A stretch of 64,000 nucleotides of DNA from BP-464 sp963825415 (GCA_963825415.1 CAWGTD010000009.1:342559-406558); one strand, 5' to 3'. Numbered from the stretch's first letter, positions 1-9,341 are shown. Notes: generated from the letters alone by a model not told the origin. Translations and numbers: made by a program.

Positions 1-1263
1 CGCGAGGCGGCCGTGGACGCCGCGCGGCTGCAGGCGGAGGAGCTCACGGAGGCGGCGCGGAAACGCGAGCAGGACCTGGCCGAGGCGGCCTCGGAGGCCC
101 ATCGTCGCTCCGACGAGCTGCGCGCCGAGTTCGATGCCAGGGAGACGCAGCGGGTCGAGGCCGAGCGGTCGGCCCGCCAGGCGGCGGCTGAGGCCGCGCG
201 GAAGCGCGAGCTGGAGTTGACCGAGGCGCTGCGCCTCGCGCGTGAGCAGGCCGTCGAGGCCGCGCGGCTGCGCGAGGAGGAGGCTGCGGAGACCGCGCGA
301 GCCCGCGACGAGCAGCTCGCCGAGGCCCAGCGCCATGGGCGCGAGGAGGCCGAGCGGCTGACCGAGCTCGTGGCAGAGGCCGATCGGCGGAGCGAGGAGC
401 TGCGCGGCCAGCTCAACCGCCACGAGGCGGACCGTGCCGAGGCCGTCCGCGTGGCCCAGAAGGAGAGTGCCGAGGCAGCGAGGCTCAGGGAATTGGAGTT
501 GACCGAGGCTCTGCGCGTCACACGGGAACAGGCGGCCGATGAAGCTCGGCAGCGCGAAGCGGAATGGACCGAAACGCTGCGCGTTGCCGGGGAGGAGGGC
601 GAGGGGGCCCTGCGCCAGGCGCGCAAGGAGAGCGCCGAGGCCGCGCAGAAGCGCGAGCTCGAGCTGACCGAGGCGCATCGTCTGACGCGAGAAGAGGCCG
701 CCACTGAGCTGACCCGCCTGCAGGAGCAGAGCGCCGCCGAGCTGACCCGCCTACAGGAGCAGAGCGCCGCGGAAGTGGCCCAGGCCCGCGAGGAGGGTGC
801 AGAGGCCCTGAGCCAGGCGCGCAAGGAAAGCACCGAGGCCCTTGGCCAAGCGCGCAAGGAGAGCACCGAAGCGCTCGCCCGCTCGCAGGACGCCCGGCGC
901 GGGGCCGAAGAGGCGCGCGACGAGGCGCTGCGCCGGGCGCAGGCGGCCGAGGCGCGTGTGGCGGACCTCGAGGCCCGGGTGGCGAGCCTCCTGCCGACGA
1001 CCCAGCCCACACGGTCCGCGCCGGCGCCCGGCCGGAGGTCCTCGCCGACCGGCCCCGTGGTGCCCGTGCCCCGAGGCGCGCCGCCGCCGCGCAAGGACGC
1101 CGAAGGCCTGGTCGCCGGCCTCGACGCGGCCGCCGAGCGGCTGCGCAAGGAGGCCGACCCGCCGGAGCCGGAGGGTGAGCCGCCGGCACCTGAGAAGGAC
1201 TCCTCAGGCCTGCCGCGCAGCGCCGGCCTGCCGTGGATGCGCCGCCGTCGCCGCGGCTCCTGA
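1..1263 (+). CDS. Coiled-coil protein, 5' end outside the window
   Basis: The reading frame is open from the first base, so the start lies upstream. The first about 330 codons are almost pure heptad-type helix rich in Glu, Ala, Arg and Gln, with repeated blocks such as RKRELELTEA and QARKESTEA. After that comes a Pro/Ala/Gly-rich linker and a short basic end (MRRRRRGS). No catalytic domain is visible. Long coiled coils of this kind occur in actinobacterial DivIVA-like or cytoskeletal scaffold proteins, but the N-terminal part needed to decide is missing. The stop is 66 bases before the dnaE start, on the same strand. It is a real gene by length and codon pattern; function unknown. Confidence 0.7.
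   Translation, partial: REAAVDAARLQAEELTEAARKREQDLAEAASEAHRRSDELRAEFDARETQRVEAERSARQAAAEAARKRELELTEALRLAREQAVEAARLREEEAAETARARDEQLAEAQRHGREEAERLTELVAEADRRSEELRGQLNRHEADRAEAVRVAQKESAEAARLRELELTEALRVTREQAADEARQREAEWTETLRVAGEEGEGALRQARKESAEAAQKRELELTEAHRLTREEAATELTRLQEQSAAELTRLQEQSAAEVAQAREEGAEALSQARKESTEALGQARKESTEALARSQDARRGAEEARDEALRRAQAAEARVADLEARVASLLPTTQPTRSAPAPGRRSSPTGPVVPVPRGAPPPRKDAEGLVAGLDAAAERLRKEADPPEPEGEPPAPEKDSSGLPRSAGLPWMRRRRRGS
706..867 (+). repeat. In-frame 33-bp tandem duplications in the coiled coil
   Basis: Two 33-bp units at 706-738 and 739-771 encode ELTRLQEQSAA twice and differ at only two bases. A second pair of 33-bp units at 802-834 and 835-867 encodes EALSQARKEST and EALGQARKEST. 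Eleven residues are three helical turns, so the duplications lengthen the coiled coil and keep it in register. Confidence 0.85.
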
Positions 1264-1329
1264 AGCTCCCCGCATCGTGCGGGTTTCGCCCGCGCGGAGG
1301 GCCACCCGGCGTCCGAGACGCCGCCTACA

Positions 1330-4300
1330 GTGTCGCTGCCCGTGAGCACCCCCGGCTGCGCCCATCTGCACGTCCATTCCGAGTACTCGCTGCTCGACGG
1401 CGCGTGCAAGGTCGAAGCCCTGGCGGCCCGCGCGGCGGAGCTCGGCCAGCCCGCGATCGGCCTGACCGACCACGGGGTGATGAACGGCTCGGTGGAGCTG
1501 TTCAAGGCCGCTCAGAAGCACGGCATCAAGCCGATCCTCGGCTGCGAGATCTACCTGGTCGACGACCACCGCGCCCAGCCTGGGCCGGGCGTGAAGACCG
1601 AGCGCAACCACCTGACGCTGCTCGCCGCCAGCGACGCGGGCTTCCGCAACCTCGTCAAGCTCTCCTCGGCCGGCTTCCTGGAGGGCCTGCAGCGCGGCAA
1701 GCCGACGGTCGACCTCGAGCTGCTGGCCCGTCACGCCGACGGCGTGATCGCGCTGACCGGCTGCCTGGCGTCGCGGTTCGCCTCCCGGATCGTCGATGGG
1801 CGCGCCGCCGACGCGCGCGCGCACGTGGACGACCTGATCGGGGTCTTCGGGCCCGAGGACGTCTACGTCGAGGTCCAGAAGAACGGCCTCGCGCCGCAGG
1901 ACGTCGCCAACGAGGGCGCGGTGCGGATCGCCAAGGAGATCGGTCGCCCGCTCGTCGGCACCGCCGACGTCCACTACCTGCGCCGCGAGGACTACCACCA
2001 CCACACGGCGCTGCTCTGCGTGCAGACGAAGTCGACGCTGGCCGACCCGAAGATGACGTTCGAGACGAACGAGTTCTTCCTGAAGTCCAACGAGGAGATG
2101 GCGGGCGCGTTCGCCGAGTGGCCCGAGGCGATCGCCACCACGCTGGAGATCGCCGAGCGTTGCGACGTGACGATCGCGCTCGAGCAGCAGCTGATCCCGA
2201 GCTATCCGACGCCGGCGGGCGAGGCCGAGGGCGACTACCTGCGCAAGCTCGTGGCCGAAGGCCTGGCCCGCCGCTACGGCGACCCGCCGCCCGCCGAGGC
2301 GATCCAGCGCATGGAGTACGAGCTGGGGGTCATCGACAAGATGGGCTTCAGCGGCTACTTCCTGATCGTCTGGGACTTCGTCGACTGGGCCAAGAGCAAC
2401 GGCATCGCGGTCGGCCCGGGGCGCGGCAGCGCGGCGGGCAGCATCGTCGCCTACTGCCTGAACATCACCGACGTCGATCCGCTGCGCTACGACCTGCTCT
2501 TCGAGCGCTTCCTGAACCCTGAGCGCGTGTCGATGCCCGACATCGACATCGACTTCTCGGTGCGCGGCCGCGAGCGGGTCATGCGCTACGTGACCGACAA
2601 GTACGGCGCCGACCGCGTGGCGCAGATCGTCACCTTCGGCAAGATGTTCCCGCGCGCGGCCACGCGCGACGCCGCCCGCGTGCTCGGCCACGATTACGGC
2701 GCGGGCGACCGTCTGGCCAAGCTGATCCCCGACCCGCAGCAGGGCCGGCCGCCGAGCTTCGAGGACTGCCTGAAGCCCGGCCAGCAGCTGCGCGCCGCCT
2801 ACGACTCCGACGCGACCGCCAAGCAGATCGTCGACGTCGCGCGCGGGCTCGAGGGCATCGTCCGCAACGCCTCGATCCACGCGGCGGCGGTCGTGATCGC
2901 CGACCGCCCGCTGACCGACATCGTGCCGCTCCAGCGCGCCGACGCGGGCACGGGGCCCGACGGCGAGAAGGTCTACCGCACGGTCACGCAGTTCTCGATG
3001 AAGCCGATCGAGGAGATCGGCCTACTGAAGATGGACTTCCTGGGCCTGCGCAACCTCGACGTGATCGAGGACGCGCTGGACATCATCGAGCGCTCCACCG
3101 GCGAGCGGCCGAACATGACAAGCCTGCCGCTCGACGACCTGCGGACCTACGACATGCTCGCCCGCGGCGACTCGGTGGGCGTCTTTCAGTTCGAGTCCGA
3201 GGGCATGCAGGAGGCGCTGAAGAAGGTCAAGCCGACCGAGTTCGACGACCTCGTCGCTCTCGTGGCGCTCTACCGGCCCGGCGCGATGGACCAGATCCCC
3301 ATGTACGCGCGCGGCAAGCGCAACCCCGACGCGGTGTCGATCCCCGACGAGCGGCTGCGGCCGATCCTCGAGAACACCAAGGGCGTGATCCTCTACCAGG
3401 AGCAGGCGATGCTGATCGCCACCACCCTGGCCGGCTTCAGCGGCGCCAAGGCCGACGACCTGCGCAAGGCGATCGGCAAGAAGAACCGCAAGGCGATGAG
3501 CGAGCTCAAGCCCGAGTTCGTCGATGGCTGCCGCACGTCGGGCACGAGCCCGCAGGTCATCGAGTGGCTCTGGCTGACCAACGAGAAGTCGGCTGACTAC
3601 AGCTTCAACAAGTCGCACGCTGCGTGTTACGCGCTGATCGCCTACCGCACGGCGTGGCTGAAGGCCAACTACCCCGCCGAGTACATGGCCGCGCTGATCT
3701 CCTCGGTGATGGACACCAAGGACAAGGTCCCGTTCTTCGCCAACCAGGCCGAGGCGATGGGGATCGAGATCCTGCCGCCCGACGTCAACCTCTCAGACCA
3801 CGAGTTCGTCGTCGTCGAGGGCAACATCCGCTTCGGCCTCGACGCCGTCAAGGGCGTCGGCTACCAGGCGGTGGAGGCGATCAAGGCCGCGCGCGAGGAG
3901 AGCGGGCCGTTCGAGTCGCTGTGGGACTTCTGCGAGCGCGTCGACGGCCGCGCCGTCAACAAGAAGGCGATCGAGGCGCTCGTCAAGTGCGGAGCGTTCG
4001 GCTCCACGGGCGCGACGCGCAAGGGGATGCTCGCGGTGCTCGAGCAGGCCCAGGGCGCGGGGCAGCAGGCCCAGAACGACCTGGCGATCGGCCAGGGCTC
4101 GATCTTCGACCTCGCGCCGGCCGAGCCGACGCCCAACGGCGCAGCCGCGGCGTTCGCGCGCCCGTCGCATCCGCCGATCCCGCCGGAGGAGTTCGACCAG
4201 CACGACCTGCTGGCGGCCGAGAAGGAGTCGATCGGCCTGTTCATCAGCGCCCACCCGCTCAAGGAGGTGCGCGAGGCGCTGGCCGAGGCGGTCGACGTCC

Positions 4301-4875
4301 CGCTCGCCGAGCTGGCCGCGCGCAAGGACGGCGAGTGGGTCACGGTCGGCGGCATCATCACCGCCTGCAAGAAGATCCGGACCAAGACGGGCGACCCGAT
4401 GATGTTCGCCACGCTCGACGACCTCGGAGGCAGCGTCGAGATCCTCGCCTTCGCGAAGGTCATCGCCGAGTACGAGGGCGCGCTCGGCGTCGACGAGGTC
4501 GTGCTCGTGCGCGGCAAGGTCGACCACAAGGACGCGACGAAGACCTGCCTGGTGGTCCAGTCCGCCGAGCCGTTCAAGCCCACCGCCGAGCAGGTTTTAT
4601 CCGCGCGTGACGCGGCGGCCGCCGTGGCGACCGGCCCGATCCCGATGACGGTGACGCTCGACGCCGGCCAGCTGCCCGCCACCGTCATCGACGAGCTCAA
4701 GCACGTCTTCGAGAACTACCCGGGGGAGAGCGAGGTCGTGCTCGCGATCACCACCACCGGCGGTGCGCGAACGCTGCGCCTCGGCCCCGAGTACCGCGTC
4801 TCGGCGACGCCCTCGCTGCGCACCGAGCTGGCCAACATCCTCGGCCCCTCGGCGCTGGGTACCCAGGCCGTCTAA
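1330..4875 (+). CDS. dnaE: DNA polymerase III subunit alpha (DnaE)
   Basis: This is the catalytic subunit of the replicative polymerase, which adds nucleotides at the fork together with the clamp and clamp loader. The 1181-aa product has the family's normal length. An N-terminal PHP domain starts with HLHVHSEYSLLDGA. The polymerase core carries GPGRGSAAGS and the catalytic aspartates in PDIDIDF (about residues 402-408). Next come the fingers and helix-hairpin-helix region, then a C-terminal OB fold (VTVGGIITACKKIRTKTGDP, about residue 1005). The GTG at 1330 is chosen because it puts the PHP motif near the N-terminus. The gene ends five bases before the convergent cyclase gene, leaving no room for a terminator between them. 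Confidence 0.97.
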   Translation: MSLPVSTPGCAHLHVHSEYSLLDGACKVEALAARAAELGQPAIGLTDHGVMNGSVELFKAAQKHGIKPILGCEIYLVDDHRAQPGPGVKTERNHLTLLAASDAGFRNLVKLSSAGFLEGLQRGKPTVDLELLARHADGVIALTGCLASRFASRIVDGRAADARAHVDDLIGVFGPEDVYVEVQKNGLAPQDVANEGAVRIAKEIGRPLVGTADVHYLRREDYHHHTALLCVQTKSTLADPKMTFETNEFFLKSNEEMAGAFAEWPEAIATTLEIAERCDVTIALEQQLIPSYPTPAGEAEGDYLRKLVAEGLARRYGDPPPAEAIQRMEYELGVIDKMGFSGYFLIVWDFVDWAKSNGIAVGPGRGSAAGSIVAYCLNITDVDPLRYDLLFERFLNPERVSMPDIDIDFSVRGRERVMRYVTDKYGADRVAQIVTFGKMFPRAATRDAARVLGHDYGAGDRLAKLIPDPQQGRPPSFEDCLKPGQQLRAAYDSDATAKQIVDVARGLEGIVRNASIHAAAVVIADRPLTDIVPLQRADAGTGPDGEKVYRTVTQFSMKPIEEIGLLKMDFLGLRNLDVIEDALDIIERSTGERPNMTSLPLDDLRTYDMLARGDSVGVFQFESEGMQEALKKVKPTEFDDLVALVALYRPGAMDQIPMYARGKRNPDAVSIPDERLRPILENTKGVILYQEQAMLIATTLAGFSGAKADDLRKAIGKKNRKAMSELKPEFVDGCRTSGTSPQVIEWLWLTNEKSADYSFNKSHAACYALIAYRTAWLKANYPAEYMAALISSVMDTKDKVPFFANQAEAMGIEILPPDVNLSDHEFVVVEGNIRFGLDAVKGVGYQAVEAIKAAREESGPFESLWDFCERVDGRAVNKKAIEALVKCGAFGSTGATRKGMLAVLEQAQGAGQQAQNDLAIGQGSIFDLAPAEPTPNGAAAAFARPSHPPIPPEEFDQHDLLAAEKESIGLFISAHPLKEVREALAEAVDVPLAELAARKDGEWVTVGGIITACKKIRTKTGDPMMFATLDDLGGSVEILAFAKVIAEYEGALGVDEVVLVRGKVDHKDATKTCLVVQSAEPFKPTAEQVLSARDAAAAVATGPIPMTVTLDAGQLPATVIDELKHVFENYPGESEVVLAITTTGGARTLRLGPEYRVSATPSLRTELANILGPSALGTQAV

Positions 4876-4879
4876 GGGG

Positions 4880-6385
4880 CTAGGCGGCGACCGGCACCGC
4901 GAGCCGGGTCGGCTCGGCGAGGCCGCGCAGCTGCACTTCCTCGGCGGCGCGCCACCGCCGCGCTCGCTCCGGGCTCGCGCGCTGGACGATCGCCTCGCTG
5001 GCGAGGATCCGGCCTTCGGCGCGTGTCTTGGCGAGCTCGGTCAGCCGCGCCGCCTCGTTGACCGGCTCGCCGATCACCGTGTACTCGTAACGCTGCGCCG
5101 CGCCGACGTTGCCGGCGACGACCGGGCCGGCCGACAGGCCGATGCCGGCCTCCAGCTCGGGCACCTCGGAGGCGAGGCGTTCGTACAGCGCGCAGCCGGC
5201 GGCGAGCGCGCAGCCGGCCGGATCCTCCTGGGCGAGCGGCGCGCCGAAGATGCACAGCGCGGCGTCGCCCTCGAACTTGTTCACCCAGCCGCCGTACTCG
5301 GCGACGGTCTCGACGACGACGCCGAAGAAGCGGTTGAGCAGCTCGACGACGTCCGTCGGGGAGCGGGTCGACACCAGCTTCGTCGATCCGGTGATGTCGA
5401 TGAACAGGACCGCGGCCTCCCGCACCTCGCCGCCGAGGCGGACGCCGCCCTCCAGCGCCTGGCGCGCGACGTCCTCGCCGACATGGCGGCCGAAGAGGTC
5501 CTGGAGCCGCTCGCGTTCATGAAGCCCGGCCACCATCTGGTTGAAGCCCGCCTGGAGCAGGCCGACCTCGCTGCTGTCGTCGACCGCCACCTCGACGGAC
5601 GTGTCGCCGCCGCGGACGCGCTCGAGCGCCTCGCGCAGCGAGGCCAGGGGCTGGGAGATCGAGCGGGCCACGAGGTGCAGGGAGACCATGCCGACGCCCA
5701 GCCCGATCGCGCCGAGGAAGCCGACGGTCACCGCGAGGCGCTCGACGCTGAACCGCGAGCTGCCGATCACCTGGCCGCAGACGAGCAGGATGCCGAGCAT
5801 CGGCGCGCCGGTGCCCAGCGACCAGGCGAGCAGCAGGCGCGCGCGAACTCCCGGCAGCGGCTCGGTCGATGGCTCGCCGGCCAGCACACGCTGGGTTACC
5901 GGTCGCATGAGCTGCTCGGAGAGCAGGTAGGCCACGGTGGTCGTCATCAGGCCGGCGAGCAGCACCGTGACGGCAACCGTCCATCCCGCCCGGCCCGAGT
6001 ACGTGAAGTTGATGGCCGAGAACAGGACGATGCCCCCGCCCCAGAGCACCGCGTGGACGCCCGTGAGGCGTGTCGGCAGGCGGAGGGCGATGCTGCGCTC
6101 TCGCGCGGCGATCGGGCCGTCGGCCTGCAACGACTCCGTGAGCTCGGCGACCTGCCGCACGCCCCACCACCAGCCGGCCACCACCGCGATCGGGAGGTAG
6201 GCCGCGAACACGATGTCGTTGACCCATGCGGGGGCATAGCCGACCCTGGTCGGCAGGACGTAGGTGAGAAAGACCCAGACGACCACACCGCCGGTCACGT
6301 TCGCGCAGGTCAGGGCGACGCTGATCCGGCGCCTCGTCGCCTTGGCGAGCGCCGCGCCCGTCTCCGTCTCGTCGGCTTCGCTCAC
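4880..6385 (-). CDS. Membrane-bound class III adenylate/guanylate cyclase with HAMP domain
   Basis: The 501-aa product has about six predicted transmembrane helices in the first 250 residues. A HAMP linker follows (RSISQPLASLREALERV), then a C-terminal class III cyclase domain (about 320-495). The two metal aspartates are in FIDITGST and KFEGDAALCIFG. The lysine of NKFEGD and the Asn/Arg of VNEAARL are present, so it should be active in making a cyclic nucleotide from ATP or GTP. The layout resembles the mycobacterial Rv1318c-Rv3645 group. The start is the GTG at 6385, which overlaps the restored P450 stop in a GTGA, implying translational coupling. A longer open frame back to 7690 exists only because of the P450 frameshift. 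Confidence 0.88.
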   Translation of the reverse strand: MSEADETETGAALAKATRRRISVALTCANVTGGVVVWVFLTYVLPTRVGYAPAWVNDIVFAAYLPIAVVAGWWWGVRQVAELTESLQADGPIAARERSIALRLPTRLTGVHAVLWGGGIVLFSAINFTYSGRAGWTVAVTVLLAGLMTTTVAYLLSEQLMRPVTQRVLAGEPSTEPLPGVRARLLLAWSLGTGAPMLGILLVCGQVIGSSRFSVERLAVTVGFLGAIGLGVGMVSLHLVARSISQPLASLREALERVRGGDTSVEVAVDDSSEVGLLQAGFNQMVAGLHERERLQDLFGRHVGEDVARQALEGGVRLGGEVREAAVLFIDITGSTKLVSTRSPTDVVELLNRFFGVVVETVAEYGGWVNKFEGDAALCIFGAPLAQEDPAGCALAAGCALYERLASEVPELEAGIGLSAGPVVAGNVGAAQRYEYTVIGEPVNEAARLTELAKTRAEGRILASEAIVQRASPERARRWRAAEEVQLRGLAEPTRLAVPVAA

Positions 6386-7690
6386 ACTGGGCGCACTGTA
6401 AGCCGTGCGCCGCGCAGCGGTACGAGCGTGATGTGCTGCGGCAGCGACCATTCGCCGCGGGCGCTCGGTGCGGTCAGCGTGACCCGCGTGAGCACGTGCT
6501 GCAGAGACGATCCGCATCTCCAGCGAGGCGAACGCCGCGCCGAGGCAGCGCCGCCGCCCGCCGCCGAAGGGCAGCCACGCGAGGCTCGGCGGCTGCTCGT
6601 CGCCCAGCCAGCGCTCGGGGCGGAACACGTCGGCGTCGGGATATGCGTCGCCCCAGTGGACCAGGGCGATCTGAGGCATGACCGTGACGCCGGCCGGCAG
6701 GTCGTAGCCGCCGAGGGTGATCGGCTTGGCCACGACGCGCGCGACGTCGGGGATGACGGGCCGGACCCGCAGCGTCTCCTTGATGACGGCGTCGAGGTAG
6801 TCGTCGTCGCCCTCGCGCGCGGCGCGGCGGGCCTCGGCCATGACCTCGGGGTGGCGCGCCAGGCGCTCGAACGCCCAGGCCAGCCCGGTCGCGGTCGTCT
6901 CGTGGCCGGCGAGCAGCATGGTCAGCAGCTGATCGCGCAGCTCGCCATCGTCCATCTGCGTGCCGTCGTCGTGGTGGGCGCCGATCAATAGGGAGAGGAC
7001 GTCGGTGCGCTCGGCGAGGTTGGGTGCCTGGCGGCGCAGGGCGATCTCCTCCAGCAGCAGTGCCTCGGCCTCGGCCTGCCACTGGAGCTGGCGCTTCCAG
7101 GGCCCGAAGGCGCCGAGCTTGGGCCAGACCCACATCAGCAGGACGCCGGGGGCGAACTCGACGATGCGGCGCAGCGCGACCCGGAAGCGGGCCAATCGCT
7201 CGGGATCCTCGATGCCGATGACCGCGCGCATGATCACCTCGAGCGTGATCGCCTGCATGTGCTTGTGCAGGCGGACCGGCTTCCCCTCCGGCAGGCGGGC
7301 TATCTCTTCATCGGCGATCTCGCCTACCACGGAGGCGTAGCGCTTCACGCTCTCGCCGTGGAAGTGCGGCAGCATCAGCCGGCGGCGGCGCAGGTGCTCG
7401 TCGCCGTCGGCGAGCAGCACCGAGCGGTGGCCGAGCACCGGGCCGAGGATCGCGTTGGCCTCTCCGGCGCGCAGCACGTCGGGGTCGGCGGCGAACGCCG
7501 CCTTGAGGTCGGCGGGGTCGGTGATGTGGATCGCGGCCTGCGCTGGGTAGCTGCGCACGGTGAACGTCGGGCCGTAACGACGGCGGCACCAGCGCAGGAA
7601 CGGGCCGGTGAATTGCCAGACGAGCAGCGTCTGGAGGGCGTAGGGGAGTCGAGGTCCCGGAGGAAGGGCGGCAGCCATCGGCGAGATCAT
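6382..7690 (-). CDS. Cytochrome P450, frameshifted near its C-terminus
   Basis: This is a haem-thiolate monooxygenase. Visible features are the I-helix AGHETT, the K-helix ETLR, the PERF-like FRPERW, and the haem-binding loop FGGGRRRCLGAAFASLEMRI, which contains the cysteine ligand. Past this loop the frame breaks at about 6500-6508. Skipping one base gives a normal end (LQHVLTRVTLTAPSARGEW to GARLTVRPV, then stop at 6382). Without the correction the frame runs on into the cyclase and makes a false 936-aa fusion. The reconstructed length is about 435 aa, typical for bacterial P450s. The start is the ATG at 7690; an ATG four codons later is an alternative. Substrate unknown. A divergent TetR gene lies 48 bp upstream and probably controls it. 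Confidence 0.88.
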
Positions 7691-7738
7691 ACATATGTCC
7701 TATACAAACGTGTAGGACGAACGTTCTACACTTGCGGC
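7691..7738. promoter_or_regulatory. Divergent promoter/operator between P450 and tetR
   Basis: The 48-bp gap holds two overlapping near-perfect inverted repeats. One pairs GTCCTATAC (7697-7705) with GTGTAGGAC (7710-7718). The other pairs TGTAGGACG (7711-7719) with CGTTCTACA (7722-7730). Each has eight of nine positions matching. ACATATGT (7691-7698) is also palindromic. This spacing and symmetry fit a TetR-family dimer site that controls both genes; the binding itself is inferred. Confidence 0.7.
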
Positions 7739-8335
7739 ATGGGTCATCGCGAAGCATTGCTGGAGGGCGCCAAGGAGTGTCTGCAGACCAAGGGTTACGG
7801 GCGCACGACCGCGCGCGACCTCGTGGCCGCCTCGGGCACCAACCTGTCCTCGATCGGCTACCACTTCGGCTCCAAGGAGGCGCTCCTCGCGGCGGCCTTC
7901 GACGAGATCTTCGACGAATGGACCGAGCAGCAGGTGGCGGCCGGCGAGGCCGGCGCCGACGCGGGGCCGCTCGGGCAGATGACTGCCTCGTGGCGCGAGA
8001 TGCTCGACTCGATCGGCAGCCGCGAGGCGCTTCTGCTCGCGTTCGTCGAGTCCATCGGCCCGAGCATCCGCTCGCCCGAGCTGCGCACAAAGCTCGCCGA
8101 CCACTTCGAGGCGTCGCGGACCCGCGTCGGGGCCATCGTCGCTCAGAGCCTCGGCGAGAACTCCGAGGCCGACCCGAAGGTCGTCGCGTCGTTTCTGATG
8201 GCGGTCGCCGACGGGTTCATGCTCCAGTACCTGGTCGACCCCGAGCGCACCCCTACCGGCGAGCAGCTGATCACCGCGCTCGGCACAGCGCTCGTCGCGG
8301 CGATGGCTGCCGCCGACGCGCCGTCAGGCGCGTGA
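7739..8335 (+). CDS. TetR/AcrR family transcriptional regulator
   Basis: The 198-aa protein has a classic N-terminal TetR helix-turn-helix (about residues 5-50: EGAKECLQTKGYGRTTARDL followed by SSIGYHFGSKEALL) and a helical ligand-binding C-terminal domain. Start ATG at 7739. It is divergent from the P450 gene and separated from it only by two palindromes, so the simple reading is a local repressor of the P450-cyclase operon and of itself, released by a small hydrophobic ligand. Its end overlaps the end of the convergent cyclase gene by 12 bp. Confidence 0.92.
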   Translation: MGHREALLEGAKECLQTKGYGRTTARDLVAASGTNLSSIGYHFGSKEALLAAAFDEIFDEWTEQQVAAGEAGADAGPLGQMTASWREMLDSIGSREALLLAFVESIGPSIRSPELRTKLADHFEASRTRVGAIVAQSLGENSEADPKVVASFLMAVADGFMLQYLVDPERTPTGEQLITALGTALVAAMAAADAPSGA

Positions 8336-9130
8336 GACGCTGCTGACGCGCAGCTCGCGCGGCGCGCCCTCGGCCTTCAGGCGCTTGGCCTTGCCGGTGG
8401 AGAAACGCTCGCTGTCGAGCGCTTCGCACGTGGGCTCGGAGACGAGCACCTCGCCCGCGCGGGCGCCGTCGGCGACCCGGGCCGCCACGTTGACGTCGAC
8501 GCCGAGGTAGTCGCCGCCGATCTTGCGCGGCTTGCCGTGGTGCACGCCGGCGCGCATGCGTGGCCGGTAGCCCGCGACCTCGACGATCTGGAGCGCCTCC
8601 TGGGCGTCCAGCGCCGCCGCCACCGCGTCGTCGGGGCTCAGGAACACCGCCATCAGGCCATCGCCCAGGCGCTTGACGATCCGCCCGCCGTGCTCGAAGA
8701 CGGAGGCCTCGACGACGTCGCCGACCGCGCGCAGCAACTCGACCGCCGGCTCGTCGCCGGCCTTCAGCGCCCAGGACGAGAACCCGACCAGGTCGGTGAA
8801 GAGGATCGTGACGTCCTGCTCGCCGCGACCGCGCCCGGCGGACTCCGACAGCGATTGCCAGATCTGCAGCGCGCCGAGGCTCGCCTCGTGCAGCGCGCTC
8901 GGCCTGCGTGGCTCGAGGGCCGACACGCCGCGGGCCAGGAGGTCGACGGGCGCCTTGCCGGCGGTCGAGAGCCGGTCGCCGAAGCGCTCGTCGCCGGGGA
9001 TCCGCTGCCTCAGCCGCTCGACCGCGGAGAGAAGCTTGGGATTGGAGTCGAACCGTCTGGCCGCCTCGCGCAGGCCCGCGACACGGGTGTGGGCGGCCTC
9101 GTCGCGTTCGCTCTGTCCGCCGTCGGCCAC
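8324..9130 (-). CDS. Soluble class III adenylate/guanylate cyclase
   Basis: A 268-aa protein without membrane segments. The first about 100 residues form a helical region of unknown role; the cyclase domain covers about 105-260. The metal aspartates are in ILFTDLVGF and KRLGDGLMAVF, the substrate lysine precedes the second, and the transition-state Asn/Arg pair is in VNVAARV. All are intact, so activity is expected. The N-terminal helical part resembles the adenylate cyclase regulatory domain seen in many actinobacterial proteins of this size. The start is the GTG at 9130. With the gene at 4880-6385 this makes two cyclases in 4 kb. Confidence 0.88.
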   Translation of the reverse strand: MADGGQSERDEAAHTRVAGLREAARRFDSNPKLLSAVERLRQRIPGDERFGDRLSTAGKAPVDLLARGVSALEPRRPSALHEASLGALQIWQSLSESAGRGRGEQDVTILFTDLVGFSSWALKAGDEPAVELLRAVGDVVEASVFEHGGRIVKRLGDGLMAVFLSPDDAVAAALDAQEALQIVEVAGYRPRMRAGVHHGKPRKIGGDYLGVDVNVAARVADGARAGEVLVSEPTCEALDSERFSTGKAKRLKAEGAPRELRVSSVSRA

Positions 9131-9224
9131 GCCGTCAGCGTAGAACGTTCGCGAGGCCCTTTGACCTCGCGTTAAATCGCAACCCGCCCGTTGCCTTTTG
9201 GGCGCGTAGGGATTACGTTCGCGA

Positions 9225-9303
9225 AGCGACCCCCCGCTCTACCGCTGGACCGGGGGTGGGGGGTCGCTCCTTCACTCTCGGACCGGGGAACGGGTCGCTC
9301 CTT
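9225..9303. repeat. Strong hairpin and short tandem repeat in the cyclase-nfo gap
   Basis: In the 211-bp gap 9131-9341, AGCGACCCCCC (9225-9235) and GGGGGGTCGCT (9258-9268) form a perfect 11-bp stem with a 22-nt loop. The right arm begins a tandem duplication: a unit running from GGACCGGGG to GGGTCGCTCCTT occurs at 9247-9272 and again, slightly shorter, at 9280-9303. It lies between the 3' end of nfo and the 5' end of the cyclase gene, both on the minus strand, so termination after nfo is possible. No T-run follows on the minus strand. Confidence 0.55.
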
Positions 9304-9341
9304 ATGAGTGCCGTACCCATTCGACACACGCGAAACTCGCC

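Noticed and set aside
1204..2880. Long open frames on the minus strand across dnaE and similar antisense frames over other genes
   Set aside because: They are usual shadows of high-GC coding sequence: compositionally biased toward Arg, Ala, Val and Asp and without domain motifs.
4880..7690. A 936-residue P450-adenylate cyclase fusion protein
   Set aside because: The junction lacks the normal P450 C-terminus, which appears perfectly in the next frame and stops right at the cyclase start. The fusion frame is a by-product of one extra base.
9229..9268. A tRNA gene on the minus strand (a D-arm-like CCAGCGGTAGAGC is visible)
   Set aside because: No matching anticodon stem, T-arm or acceptor stem follows; the likeness is limited to the D-arm.
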